Source: Halieaceae bacterium
GTDB lineage: Bacteria; Pseudomonadota; Gammaproteobacteria; Pseudomonadales; Halieaceae
Assembly: GCA_029247075.1 (NCBI GenBank)
Contig: JAQWLX010000056.1
Location: 1-49,858 of the forward strand
Reading direction: 5' to 3'
DNA: 49,858 bases
Shown here: one piece after another, positions 1-8,514 of the stretch
Position numbering within the stretch: position 1 is the first letter of the stretch
Layout of the letters: each line of letters starts with the position of its first letter
Program-made: the position numbers and the translations under genes
Notes under the pieces: generated by a model
What the model was told of the DNA's origin: nothing
Seen by the model: the letters and a program-made list of their open reading frames with translations, nothing else
The model's database searches: none

Positions 1-2
1 AA

Positions 3-182
3 AAACTGTATTGGAAGGATGAACTTCATTTGATTTCTGGACCAGAGCGAATTGAAGACTACTGGTGGTCTAAACCTATAAGTCGTGACTACTACATAGC
101 GAAAAATATATATGGGAATCATTACTGGATCTTCTGTAACAGAAGAACAAAGCACTGGTATATACAGGGTATATTTCCTTAA
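3..182 (+). CDS. imuB: ImuB C-terminal fragment (Y-family polymerase-like), partial
   Basis: The window opens inside a reading frame whose last 59 residues are visible and which ends at a TAA at 180-182. The readable tail contains ISGPERIEDYWW, RDYYIAKN and ends WYIQGIFP, the hallmark C-terminus of ImuB proteins (SGPERIE..WW...RDYY.A.N..G...W.F...WY.HGIF). ImuB is an inactive Y-family polymerase homologue that bridges the beta clamp and DnaE2 in SOS mutagenesis. The catalytic-like and clamp-binding regions lie outside the window. dnaE2 follows on the same strand but is separated from it by a lipocalin gene on the opposite strand, so the usual contiguous imuA-imuB-dnaE2 cassette is split. Confidence 0.85.
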   Translation, partial: KLYWKDELHLISGPERIEDYWWSKPISRDYYIAKNIYGNHYWIFCNRRTKHWYIQGIFP

Positions 183-209
183 AGAATACTCAAATAAAAT
201 TTTGGGCAG

Positions 210-755
210 TTAGAGGTTGAGATTCTGATCAACCCAAATCAAATCTTTTACAGAGAAACCTGCCATGCGCGCCGCTTCTATAAATTCATCTCTTACAAAA
301 TCACTAACTTTAGGCTCCCGTGATAAAAGCCAAAGATAATTAGTATTGTAACCTGATACAAAAGCATACTGATAATTTCGATGATCTAATCCAAAAATCA
401 CATAACTCGCATAGAAAGGACCAAAAAAAGACACTTTAAGATGCCCGATACTAACATCACTAACAGATTTAGCGTGTCCCGTAATCTGCTTCCACCTACC
501 TTTTTCTTTTGAATAACCCCGGTTAATCACACGAATTTTTCCTTCAGGCAGCAAACTATACTCTGCCGTAACTGCCTCCAAATCTTTCTCGAAACGATGA
601 TTCAATCGAGCCATCTCATACCACTTTCCTAAATAGCGATCCGCAACAAACCCCTCAACGGGTTCCAAACTTTTCGGCACTCCAATACATCCTGCAATGG
701 TGATTGCAGTAATAGATAAAATCCACAAACCAAGAATTTGTACATACTTTTTCAT
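210..755 (-). CDS. blc: Outer-membrane lipocalin (Blc-type lipoprotein)
   Basis: Bacterial lipocalin of 181 residues, the normal Blc size. The N-terminus is a lipoprotein signal with hydrophobic residues 7-21 and a lipobox IAGC placing the lipidated Cys at residue 23; no Asp follows it, so outer-membrane sorting is expected. The lipocalin GxW signature appears as YLGKWYEMARL near residues 41-51, followed by the usual beta strands and a C-terminal helix. The family binds lysophospholipids or fatty acids and is stress-induced in E. coli. It lies between imuB and dnaE2 but is transcribed against both. Its 5' end faces the LexA dyad of dnaE2 about 70 bases away, so SOS control is possible but unproven. 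Confidence 0.9.
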   Translation of the reverse strand: MKKYVQILGLWILSITAITIAGCIGVPKSLEPVEGFVADRYLGKWYEMARLNHRFEKDLEAVTAEYSLLPEGKIRVINRGYSKEKGRWKQITGHAKSVSDVSIGHLKVSFFGPFYASYVIFGLDHRNYQYAFVSGYNTNYLWLLSREPKVSDFVRDEFIEAARMAGFSVKDLIWVDQNLNL

Positions 756-812
756 AAATTTATCGACCTATCTTTGCTAAGTGGAGGAATGATTAGTAAT
801 ACTTTCTGATAA

Positions 813-840
813 TTGGATTGATTTAGCAACTTATTATACT
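813..840 (+). promoter_or_regulatory. Candidate sigma-70 promoter of dnaE2
   Basis: A -35-like TTGGAT (813-818) and a -10-like TATACT (835-840) are separated by 16 bases. The -10 overlaps the LexA operator at 837-856, the arrangement expected for LexA repression by blocking RNA polymerase. Transcription would start near 847. Confidence 0.45.
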
Positions 841-867
841 GTATATTTATACAGTATAATAAGTTGC
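826..867. promoter_or_regulatory. LexA (SOS) box within a 42-bp perfect dyad upstream of dnaE2
   Basis: The core TACTGTATATTTATACAGTA (837-856) fits the gammaproteobacterial LexA consensus CTGT-N8-ACAG with the preferred TACTG/CAGTA flanks. The symmetry extends well beyond the operator: 20-base arms at 826-845 and 848-867 are perfect reverse complements around a TT centre. LexA control of dnaE2 is known across proteobacteria. The long extension of the palindrome is unusual and could also form an RNA or DNA hairpin. Confidence 0.88.
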
Positions 868-904
868 CAGCATGAGAACCTTAATCACCTTCGTTAAAAT
901 GCAA

Positions 905-3900
905 ATGAAACATTATGCAGAACTACATTGCTTAAGTTGCTTTAGTTTCCTACGCGGAGTATCTCAACCAGCAAAACTAGTCAAATATGCAGCAAAACTT
1001 GGTTATACAGCTATCGCAATCACAGACGAGTGTTCTCTTGCTGGAGCTGTAAAGGCACATATTGCAGCAAAATCACTAGACATTAAGTTGATTATTGGTA
1101 GTGAATTTAAGCTTGATAATGGCATGAAATTAATAGTTCTTGCACCAAACAAGTTAGCCTATAGCGAACTATCTAGCTTAATCAGTTTGGCAAGAAGACG
1201 CTGTCCTAAAGGTGAATATCGCATTTATCTGCACGATATTATATTTTATCTTAAACGATGCCTAATAATCTGGTTGCCAAGCCAAAATAATAATCTTGAA
1301 TATCAATATGGCCATCACCTAGAAAGACTCTTCCGCAATCGCATTTGGTTAGGAATAACAAGATTATTAAACAATAATGAAGTAAAAAAAAATTCAGCCA
1401 ATCAGGAATTATCTCACAGACTTTCTATACCAATGGTGGCCTGTGGCAATATACAAATGTGTCATGCCAAAAATAAACCACTTCATGATGTTTTTAGTGC
1501 TATTCGACACAACGTATCTGTTGAAGAACTTGGAACAAGACGTCTATCTAACGCTCAAAATCACCTACGAAATATAGACATCTTAACCTCACTCTATTCA
1601 GAAGAATTAATTTCTGAAACTTTACACATTGCTTCATTATGCAAGTTCAGCTTAGATGAATTATGCTATGAAGCCCCGAAAAAAACTATATCTGGAACTT
1701 GTGATGCAAATATGTATCTCAGGAATTTAGTTAATGAAGGCTCTATTCAACGCTGGCCTAGTGGCGTACCAGATAAAATACAAAAACAAATCAATTATGA
1801 ACTCGAATTAATCAATGAATTAAAGTACGAACACTACTTCTTAACTGTATACGATATAGTTCGTTTTGCCCGTGAAAAAAATATTTTGTGCCAAGGCCGT
1901 GGATCTGCAGCCAACTCTGTAATTTGCTATTGCTTGTTTATTACAGAAGTTTCTCCAGAAGAAGTCTGTATGTTATTTGAAAGATTCATTTCTCGAGAAC
2001 GTAACGAGCCTCCAGATATAGACGTAGATTTTGAGCATGAACGTCGAGAAGAAGTCATACAATATGTTTATAACAAATATGGTAGAACACAAGCTGCTCT
2101 GGTAGCGAGTATTATCACCTATCGTTCGCGTAGCGCGATTCGTGATGTTGGAAAAGCTTTAGGCTTAGATTCAGATCTTATTTATAAATTAACGCTCTCA
2201 AATTATTGGGAAGATAAAGATCCAACTATATTTAAAAGCTTTTCTGGTAAAAACATCAGAAACTACAAAAAAAAAGCATTTCTATTTTACGATTTAGTTG
2301 AACAAGTTATTGGTTTGCCCAGACATTTATCACAACATGTTGGCGGCTTCATCATAACGAACAATCCAATTTCAACCATAGTACCTATCGAAAATGCAAA
2401 TATGCCAAATCGTACGATCATACAATGGGATAAAGAAGATATTGAATCTCTAGGATTTCTTAAAATTGATCTACTATCACTTGGGATGCTATCCGCAATA
2501 AAAAAAAGTCTACAAATAATCAACTCTTACCATCCAAAAATTAAAGATATAAAAGATATACCAAGAGAAGATCCTGCTACATATAAGATGATTCAAAAAG
2601 CAGACACTATTGGAGTATTCCAGATTGAATCTCGAGCACAAATGTCCATGCTCCCAAGATTAAAACCATCTAGCTTTTATGATTTAGTTATCGAAATTGC
2701 TATTATTCGTCCTGGTCCTATTCAAGGAAATATGGTTCACCCTTATCTACGACGCAAACAAAATCTTGAAAAAATCACTTACCCTGGTGATGAAATTAGA
2801 TCCATATTAGAACGAACCTTAGGTGTTCCAATTTTTCAAGAACAAATAATCCGATTAGCAATGGTTGCAGCCGGTTTTACTGGCGGAGAAGCCGATCGAC
2901 TCAGAAGAGCAATTACTAACTGGGGGAAAAACAACCAGTTAATGATATTTGAAAAAAAATTAATTCAGGGAATGGTGCGTCGTGGCTATAAACGTACGTT
3001 TGCTGAAGAACTATTCGAACAGATTAAAGGATTTGGTGGTTATGGTTTTCCAGAATCGCATGCCGCTAGTTTCGCAATTTTATCCTACATATCAGCATGG
3101 CTAAAATGTCATCATCCTGGAGCATTTTTCACCAGCTTACTGAATAGCCAACCGATGGGTTTCTATTCACCATCACAATTAATCCAAGATGCCCAAAGAC
3201 ATGGCATAAACATACTTCCAATTGATGTCAATCAAAGCCAATGGGATCATCAGTTGCTGTCGAAAAGGCAATGGAGGACTATCCGCCTAGGCTTTAGATT
3301 GATAAAGAATCTTAGTCATAATGGTGCAGTTCGTATAACTAAAGCATCAAAAGAAGACTTCTTTATATCCACTACTGATTTACGAGAAAGAGCACAACTT
3401 GATCAAAAAGACATGGAGGCACTTGCCAAAGCCGATGCTCTAAAATCAATTACTGGCAGTCGAAAAAATTCCATCTGGGAAATTTTAATCCCAACCCCTT
3501 CACATCCATTATTAGAGGTAATAAAGAATAATAACTTTCTAAAGAGCCAAACAGGCATTCCTTCAACAAATATGATGCAAGACATTTTAGAAGATTACCA
3601 AGCAACTGGATTAAGCTTGCGATCACATCCGATAAAACTATTACGCAAGTATGCACCATTCAATAAATGCAAGTTGAACTCAGAACTTAATTCCCTTAAA
3701 AATAAACGATTTATCTGCATAATAGGCCTTGTGACTTGTCGACAACGACCAAGTACCGCATCAGGAGTTTTATTCCTAACACTAGAAGATGAAACGGGAA
3801 ACAGCAATGTAATTGTTTGGCCAAGAATCCAAAAAGAATTTAGTCACATTTTAACAAGAGCTTACCTGATTTTGGTAGAAGGATTGTTAGAAAACAGGGA

Positions 3901-3988
3901 AGGTGTGGCTAACGTAATTGCAACGAAAATTTATGATTACTCGCATGCTCTACAGTCTCTTAAACTAAAATCACGAGATTTCCACTAG
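905..3988 (+). CDS. dnaE2: Error-prone DNA polymerase DnaE2
   Basis: C-family polymerase of the DnaE2 type that carries out translesion synthesis with ImuB after DNA damage. The N-terminal PHP domain starts with YAELHCLSCFSFLRG. The polymerase core has the acidic pair in PPDIDVDFE and a third Asp in LKIDLLSLG. Further conserved blocks are GRGSAANS, IIRPGPIQG, PIFQEQ and GYGFPESHAASFA. A C-terminal OB-fold follows (VTCRQRPSTASGV..LEDETG). From this start it has 1027 residues, normal for DnaE2. An upstream in-frame ATG at 872 would add 11 non-conserved residues and begin only 5 bases from the LexA dyad; the start at 905 (MKHYAELH) fits the family better, but neither has a clear ribosome-binding site. 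Residues about 90-170 look more diverged than the rest. Confidence 0.93.
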   Translation: MKHYAELHCLSCFSFLRGVSQPAKLVKYAAKLGYTAIAITDECSLAGAVKAHIAAKSLDIKLIIGSEFKLDNGMKLIVLAPNKLAYSELSSLISLARRRCPKGEYRIYLHDIIFYLKRCLIIWLPSQNNNLEYQYGHHLERLFRNRIWLGITRLLNNNEVKKNSANQELSHRLSIPMVACGNIQMCHAKNKPLHDVFSAIRHNVSVEELGTRRLSNAQNHLRNIDILTSLYSEELISETLHIASLCKFSLDELCYEAPKKTISGTCDANMYLRNLVNEGSIQRWPSGVPDKIQKQINYELELINELKYEHYFLTVYDIVRFAREKNILCQGRGSAANSVICYCLFITEVSPEEVCMLFERFISRERNEPPDIDVDFEHERREEVIQYVYNKYGRTQAALVASIITYRSRSAIRDVGKALGLDSDLIYKLTLSNYWEDKDPTIFKSFSGKNIRNYKKKAFLFYDLVEQVIGLPRHLSQHVGGFIITNNPISTIVPIENANMPNRTIIQWDKEDIESLGFLKIDLLSLGMLSAIKKSLQIINSYHPKIKDIKDIPREDPATYKMIQKADTIGVFQIESRAQMSMLPRLKPSSFYDLVIEIAIIRPGPIQGNMVHPYLRRKQNLEKITYPGDEIRSILERTLGVPIFQEQIIRLAMVAAGFTGGEADRLRRAITNWGKNNQLMIFEKKLIQGMVRRGYKRTFAEELFEQIKGFGGYGFPESHAASFAILSYISAWLKCHHPGAFFTSLLNSQPMGFYSPSQLIQDAQRHGINILPIDVNQSQWDHQLLSKRQWRTIRLGFRLIKNLSHNGAVRITKASKEDFFISTTDLRERAQLDQKDMEALAKADALKSITGSRKNSIWEILIPTPSHPLLEVIKNNNFLKSQTGIPSTNMMQDILEDYQATGLSLRSHPIKLLRKYAPFNKCKLNSELNSLKNKRFICIIGLVTCRQRPSTASGVLFLTLEDETGNSNVIVWPRIQKEFSHILTRAYLILVEGLLENREGVANVIATKIYDYSHALQSLKLKSRDFH

Positions 3989-4012
3989 ATGAAGTTAACC
4001 GCAGTTGAAACT

Positions 4013-5527
4013 TTAAGCAACTTCACTATGCACTTTAGAATTCGAAATCTTATCCTGGCATGCTGCTTCTTTCTTTGAAAATCGCAAAAAACCATCCTCG
4101 AGCACGGCTCGACGAAACATCTTACGATCCTTAAAATAGCTCTGCGGATTAATCCACGGCTCTCGGTCTCCTTGATTTGGAAGAAGATGCATTACTCGAT
4201 TCATATATCCAGGATTAAAGTCACTTATCCAAGGTTTTGCAGGCATATCATTCAATTCATCTGGCAATTGAGGCACGACCTTATGAAAGTCATTAACATC
4301 CATATGATTTAGTACTCTACATAACCATTCAGCCGTTAAATCTGCTCTAAGCGTCCAAGACGCATTAATATATCCGAAGGTACTAGTTAAGTTGGGAACG
4401 TTAGTCAGCATCAAACCCTTATAGGTCCAACATTGAGAAAAATCAGCAATCTGACCATCTACTGTGACTTCAATATCTCCCATTACATTCAATTGAAGAC
4501 CAGTTGCCGTGATAACAATATCAGCTTTTAACTCTTCACCTGACATCAAAGCAACTCCAGCAGGAGTAAATGATTTAATTTCGTCGGTTACAATTCGCGC
4601 ACTACCATTATTTATTACTTCAAAAAGATCATCATCAGGAATAAGACACATCCTTTGATCCCACGGATTATATTTCGGTGTAAAGTGCTTGCCCACATCG
4701 TAATCCTCTCCTAATGCTTGACGAACCTTACCCAAAAGAAATTCTTTTACTTTATTGGGCGCGACTCTCGTTCGATGGTATAGCCACTGCTGTCCAAGCG
4801 TATTGCGAATGCGGATCATTGAATAAGCCCACATATCAGGCAAAATAAAACGCAAAAAATTAGCCCACCGATCTATTGCAGGTCTAGAAATAACGTAACT
4901 CGGAGAGCGCTGCAGCATAATAACTTCTTCGGCCTCCCGAGCCATCGCTGGCACTAAAGTCATAGCAGTAGCACCAGAGCCAATAACCAAAACTCGCTTA
5001 CCTCGATAATCTAAATTCTTTGGCCAAAACTGTGGATGAACCAATTGACCTTTATACTCTACCTGGTTTGTAAATACTGGATCGTAAGGTTTACTATAAC
5101 TATAGTAGCCAGCACAAATATGTAAAAAATTGCTCTCAAACTGAGCTACTTCGCCACGATCTTCGATTTCAGCTTCAATCAACCATTTTGATTTATCCGA
5201 CAACCATTCGCTACGTACAACTTTATGGCCAAAAAGAATCTTATTTTCAAGCAGATATTCAGATGCTGTTTCTCTAATGTAATTCAGTATGGAAGGACCA
5301 TCTGCAATAGCCTTAGCTTCTAGCCAAGGTTTAAAACTATAGCCTAGGGTATGCATGTCACTATCAGAACGAATGCCTGGATATCGAAAAAGATCCCAAG
5401 TGCCACCTATGGCATCGCGAGCTTCTAAAATCAGAAATCGCCGTTTGGGACAGCGCTCAGCAAGATATACAGCAGCACCAATTCCCGATAGTCCAGCTCC
5501 TATAATTATTACGTCAGAACTTTGCAT
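4013..5527 (-). CDS. Flavin-containing (Baeyer-Villiger type) monooxygenase
   Basis: A 504-residue FAD/NADPH monooxygenase of the EthA-like group. The FAD Rossmann motif is IIGAGLSGIGAA at residues 8-19, and the NADPH Rossmann motif is VIGSGATA near residue 180. Between them YKGQLVHPQFWP matches the Baeyer-Villiger fingerprint FxGxxxHxxxWP, with Tyr in place of the first Phe. The family inserts oxygen into ketones or oxidises soft heteroatoms such as sulfur; the substrate cannot be read from sequence. It converges on dnaE2 with only 24 bases between stop codons and stands alone as a transcription unit. Assignment to the superfamily is secure; distinguishing a ketone from a sulfide substrate is not. 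Confidence 0.85.
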   Translation of the reverse strand: MQSSDVIIIGAGLSGIGAAVYLAERCPKRRFLILEARDAIGGTWDLFRYPGIRSDSDMHTLGYSFKPWLEAKAIADGPSILNYIRETASEYLLENKILFGHKVVRSEWLSDKSKWLIEAEIEDRGEVAQFESNFLHICAGYYSYSKPYDPVFTNQVEYKGQLVHPQFWPKNLDYRGKRVLVIGSGATAMTLVPAMAREAEEVIMLQRSPSYVISRPAIDRWANFLRFILPDMWAYSMIRIRNTLGQQWLYHRTRVAPNKVKEFLLGKVRQALGEDYDVGKHFTPKYNPWDQRMCLIPDDDLFEVINNGSARIVTDEIKSFTPAGVALMSGEELKADIVITATGLQLNVMGDIEVTVDGQIADFSQCWTYKGLMLTNVPNLTSTFGYINASWTLRADLTAEWLCRVLNHMDVNDFHKVVPQLPDELNDMPAKPWISDFNPGYMNRVMHLLPNQGDREPWINPQSYFKDRKMFRRAVLEDGFLRFSKKEAACQDKISNSKVHSEVA

Positions 5528-5688
5528 ATTTCCGCCTTTAGATGCCTTATCGCAAAATCAGAATCAAAACAAAATCTCTAAATATAAAAAGCGTCCGAAA
5601 TCAACTTTAGCACTTGTCGCAGAATATTTGGTACAAAAAAAAACCTAAGACTCACCAATTATTTTAAATAAAAACTTATGGAACGGAC

Positions 5689-5717
5689 TTGCGCTAGACG
5701 TCGCGAACATCTATATA
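5689..5717 (+). promoter_or_regulatory. Candidate promoter of the cNMP-binding/siaC/siaB operon
   Basis: TTGCGC (5689-5694) and TATATA (5712-5717) are separated by 17 bases, about 40 bases upstream of the first start codon. The spacer contains the 6-bp palindrome GACGTC. No clear CRP-type TGTGA/TCACA site was found near it. Confidence 0.4.
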
Positions 5718-5755
5718 GAGTATATGAATTATAAAGAATATCTTGATTAACACCC

Positions 5756-6388
5756 ATGTCAGAACCTGAATTATCCAAAGATACTTCTACAGCCCCACTT
5801 AGCGAATCCAGAAAAAAGGATATTCTAGAAAATTTACTTCCCGGAATTGGCCTTGACGGGACCAAAACACTTCTGTCTTATACGCAAGAGCGCCCAGTGG
5901 AAGCAGGGAGAATTTTAGTTGCGCAAGGAGATAAAGATACGGATCTTTTTCTGCTTCTAAGGGGCTCATTCTCGGTGTTTGAAAAGATTCGAATTAATCA
6001 ACGTGATGTTGTCTTGCAAACAGCCACCTTCCCCGCTCCTGGGATATTAGGCGAAGTTAACCTATTAATGGAATCGGCACGAAGCGCAACCGTAGCAGCT
6101 ATAGAAGAAGCTGATGTGCTCGTACTAACACATGCCTCTTTTTTATCTTTATCAGAAGAACATCCTAAACTTGCAATCGAAATCGTTAAATGTCTAGGTG
6201 TTGCGATCCATAATCGCTCGGTTTCATTCCAGCACAAAGTACGAGGAAATATCTTGCGAGAAGGCAAAACCGTTGAAGGAGGTATTGCAAAACTAGTTAG
6301 GTATATCGGCAAAGTGTCACAGTGCCCAGAGAGCGTTACTAATAAATTATTTTCCGCTGATTTAAAAGGATATAATTATGACGCATGA
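5756..6388 (+). CDS. Cyclic-nucleotide-binding domain protein without DNA-binding domain
   Basis: A 210-residue soluble protein. Residues about 25-150 form a cNMP-binding beta roll: VEAGRILVAQGDKDTDLFLLLRGSFSVFE, then PGILGEVNLLMESARSATVAAIEEADVLVL. The segment GEVNLL..SARSATV corresponds to the phosphate-binding cassette (GE....RSA). No winged-helix or catalytic domain follows; the last 60 residues are an unassigned helical tail. It is therefore a likely effector or adaptor and not a CRP-type regulator. It is the first gene of a plus-strand run with siaC and siaB, and a class III nucleotide cyclase lies convergently downstream, so a local cyclic-nucleotide circuit is a reasonable inference. 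Which nucleotide it binds is unknown. Confidence 0.8.
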   Translation: MSEPELSKDTSTAPLSESRKKDILENLLPGIGLDGTKTLLSYTQERPVEAGRILVAQGDKDTDLFLLLRGSFSVFEKIRINQRDVVLQTATFPAPGILGEVNLLMESARSATVAAIEEADVLVLTHASFLSLSEEHPKLAIEIVKCLGVAIHNRSVSFQHKVRGNILREGKTVEGGIAKLVRYIGKVSQCPESVTNKLFSADLKGYNYDA

Positions 6389-6462
6389 GATAACGTGATC
6401 CATAATATTTTTGATCGGATTTATTGATTTTCGAATTGGAATAAAAAAGGATACAGAAACAA

Positions 6463-6822
6463 ATGGAAATGGCCGGAACCACAAGAACACCTGAAGTGAA
6501 GATTGATTCGTCCAACTGCTCCATTAAAGGCGAATGTTACCCCGAGGATATATCTGAATTTTCTGGTCCAGTTATGGAAACGGTTCGCGAAAATCTTAGC
6601 TCTTCAGAAAGCTTCACCGTAACAATTGAACTTTATTATTTTAATAGCTCTTCAGCCAAATTTTTATTTGATTTCTTTGAGTATCTTGATCAAGCAGGAG
6701 AAGAAAAGCAGATTCGGATCGTATGGAAATATCGCACCGAGGATGACGCCATGGAAGAAGCAGGATCCGAATTCGAAGAAGATTTGGAAAATGTCTCTTT
6801 TAGTTTAGAAGCCATTAGTTAG
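6463..6822 (+). CDS. siaC: SiaC-like phospho-switch protein (DUF1987)
   Basis: A 119-residue protein resembling Pseudomonas SiaC: an N-terminal TP..KID segment, GECYPEDISEFSGPV, then LYYFNSSSAKFLFDFFEYLD, and an acidic C-terminus. SiaC is an anti-anti-sigma-like protein; its unphosphorylated form activates the diguanylate cyclase SiaD, the kinase SiaB phosphorylates it, and the phosphatase SiaA reverses this. The phospho-acceptor Thr of the Pseudomonas motif LNTSS aligns here with Ser62 in FNSSS, with further serines at 63 and 64. siaB follows after 74 bases. A second in-frame ATG two codons downstream is an equally possible start. Confidence 0.85.
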   Translation: MEMAGTTRTPEVKIDSSNCSIKGECYPEDISEFSGPVMETVRENLSSSESFTVTIELYYFNSSSAKFLFDFFEYLDQAGEEKQIRIVWKYRTEDDAMEEAGSEFEEDLENVSFSLEAIS

Positions 6823-6896
6823 AGGGTTTCTTGTGGCATCAGAAGACTGAAATAGTATAAAAACTAAAAATTGATCTCTAAGGGACGGTTAGTAGC

Positions 6897-7418
6897 ATGG
6901 AAAATGAAACACTAAAACTTCACGAATTAATGATTTCAAGGGGCACATTTTTCTGCTACTCAGGCCCCCTTAGCGAAGAAGTTCTTACTAGCCTATCGGG
7001 CGCAGTTAAAGAGCAACTCTCCGATTCTGAAGATCTTCCTGTGGTTAAAAAAGTCTTTGGTATATTTGTTGAACAAGCTCAGAACATCATCCGCTATTCA
7101 GTTGACCGCCTTGATCAAAGTGGAGTGGGATCAGTTGCAATAAGTAAAACTGAAAAAGGCTTTATGATAGAAGCTGTTAATTCAATAGACCCTAAAAATG
7201 TTGATAGACTTGAAGAAATACTCAAACCCTTGACCGAAATGAATAAAGATGAACTAAAATCCGCCTATAAAGATAGATTGCGGTCAGGGCCTCCCGATGG
7301 GAGTAGAGGAGCTGGGCTTGGATTTATCGAAATGGCTCGGAGAAGCTCAAAGTTTGATTACGATTTTCTAGCACATAATGCTAATACATATTTTGTTTAT
7401 AGGGGATGGGTTGAATAA
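6897..7418 (+). CDS. siaB: SiaB-like GHKL-type protein kinase
   Basis: A 173-residue protein of the SiaB family (DUF6272), which resembles anti-sigma serine kinases and phosphorylates SiaC. The GHKL ATP-binding features are visible: an N-box FVEQAQNIIRYS near residues 58-69, and a glycine-rich lid GSRGAGLGFIEMAR near residues 137-150. There is no membrane segment. The start has a purine-rich AAGGGACGG about 7 bases upstream. The gene follows siaC, and its stop codon is 13 bases from the convergent cyclase gene. In Pseudomonas it opposes the phosphatase SiaA; here that phosphatase is encoded 3.5 kb downstream, in the same cluster. Confidence 0.85.
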   Translation: MENETLKLHELMISRGTFFCYSGPLSEEVLTSLSGAVKEQLSDSEDLPVVKKVFGIFVEQAQNIIRYSVDRLDQSGVGSVAISKTEKGFMIEAVNSIDPKNVDRLEEILKPLTEMNKDELKSAYKDRLRSGPPDGSRGAGLGFIEMARRSSKFDYDFLAHNANTYFVYRGWVE

Positions 7419-7431
7419 ACAACTAATTAAG

Positions 7432-8466
7432 TTAACGATGCTTTGGATCCTTATAAGAAGCTAGTTTCTCTAGCGCCGAACGAAGTGAATCTTCAAGCTC
7501 ATACCGCTGAGAATCACTCAGACGATCAATCCTTGCTCTCAGCGAAGTATTTTCAGCGCTTACTTGCAGATAGTTTTTTGCGTCCTCATCGCCTAATACT
7601 TTAAAAGTTCTAACAGGATTTTGTATCCCTTTAAGAGCGACTTTGTCACACTCTTCACAAGGTATCCTATCTTTTACTGCGTTATAGGTATCGAAAGACA
7701 GTAGTATGTCTCCCGGCGTCGCCGCAGACTCTAGTCTTGAAGCCATATTAACACCCGCACCAATGACTGTATAATCTAGACGGTTCTCACTCCCAAAATT
7801 CCCGACAGTGCAGTATCCAGTACTTATTCCAGTCCTTGTCTTAAGCGGTTCTTGGAGACCAAAAGAACCCCATTTACTCTCTAGATCTAATAGCCTTTTT
7901 CGCATCTCAACAGCCATAGAAACACAGCGGTAAGCATCTTCTTCAACTCCTTGAGTTTCAGGGTCGCCAAAAAACATCATAATCGCATCACCAATATATT
8001 TATCTATCGTTGCTCCATGATTCAACGCTATTGTCGACATTTCATTTAGATAAAAATTTAATGCCCCCGTTAAGTCCTCAGACTGAAGATTTTCTGAGAT
8101 GGTTGTGAATCCAACAAGATCAGAAAAGAAAATTGTTAGCTTTTTCCGCGTACTAGCTACACTAACTGCCTTCTCCCCAGAAAATATCGATTGATATACC
8201 TGAGGAGAAAGATACTTAGATAATTGCTTCGATAGCCCTTCAAGCTGCTGCCTTTTCTCGTTTGCCTCTTTGGCCAAATCATTTAAGCGCTGTTCATTTC
8301 TATCATTATGCCTAACTAACCGTGACGTTGTTTTTAATAAACGCTTATATTCTGAAATTAATTCCTCATAATCCTCAGAAGAGATCGAATCTGAATTCTG
8401 ATCAAGTAACTCATTTGCACTTAACAACAGAGCTTGTTCATGTTCAAAAATACTGTCGTTCTTCAT
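7432..8466 (-). CDS. Class III adenylate/guanylate cyclase
   Basis: A soluble 344-residue nucleotide cyclase. Residues about 30-85 are predicted coiled coil; the CYCc domain spans about 107-290. The two metal-binding aspartates are D116 (TIFFSDLVGFT) and D160 (DKYIGDAIMMF). The base-selecting pair is K156 and D231 (RLDYTVIG), the combination normally associated with ATP, and the transition-state residues N240 and R244 sit in GAGVNMASR. All catalytic residues are therefore present and cAMP is the predicted product. It is last in a three-gene minus-strand operon (HDOD, metallo-beta-lactamase, cyclase). It occupies the place that the GGDEF enzyme SiaD has in Pseudomonas sia loci. Confidence 0.92.
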   Translation of the reverse strand: MKNDSIFEHEQALLLSANELLDQNSDSISSEDYEELISEYKRLLKTTSRLVRHNDRNEQRLNDLAKEANEKRQQLEGLSKQLSKYLSPQVYQSIFSGEKAVSVASTRKKLTIFFSDLVGFTTISENLQSEDLTGALNFYLNEMSTIALNHGATIDKYIGDAIMMFFGDPETQGVEEDAYRCVSMAVEMRKRLLDLESKWGSFGLQEPLKTRTGISTGYCTVGNFGSENRLDYTVIGAGVNMASRLESAATPGDILLSFDTYNAVKDRIPCEECDKVALKGIQNPVRTFKVLGDEDAKNYLQVSAENTSLRARIDRLSDSQRYELEDSLRSALEKLASYKDPKHR

Positions 8467-8514
8467 TAGCTTACCTTTTAGAAAATTAGCCTTTCCACTT
8501 AATACTTCAATTCT

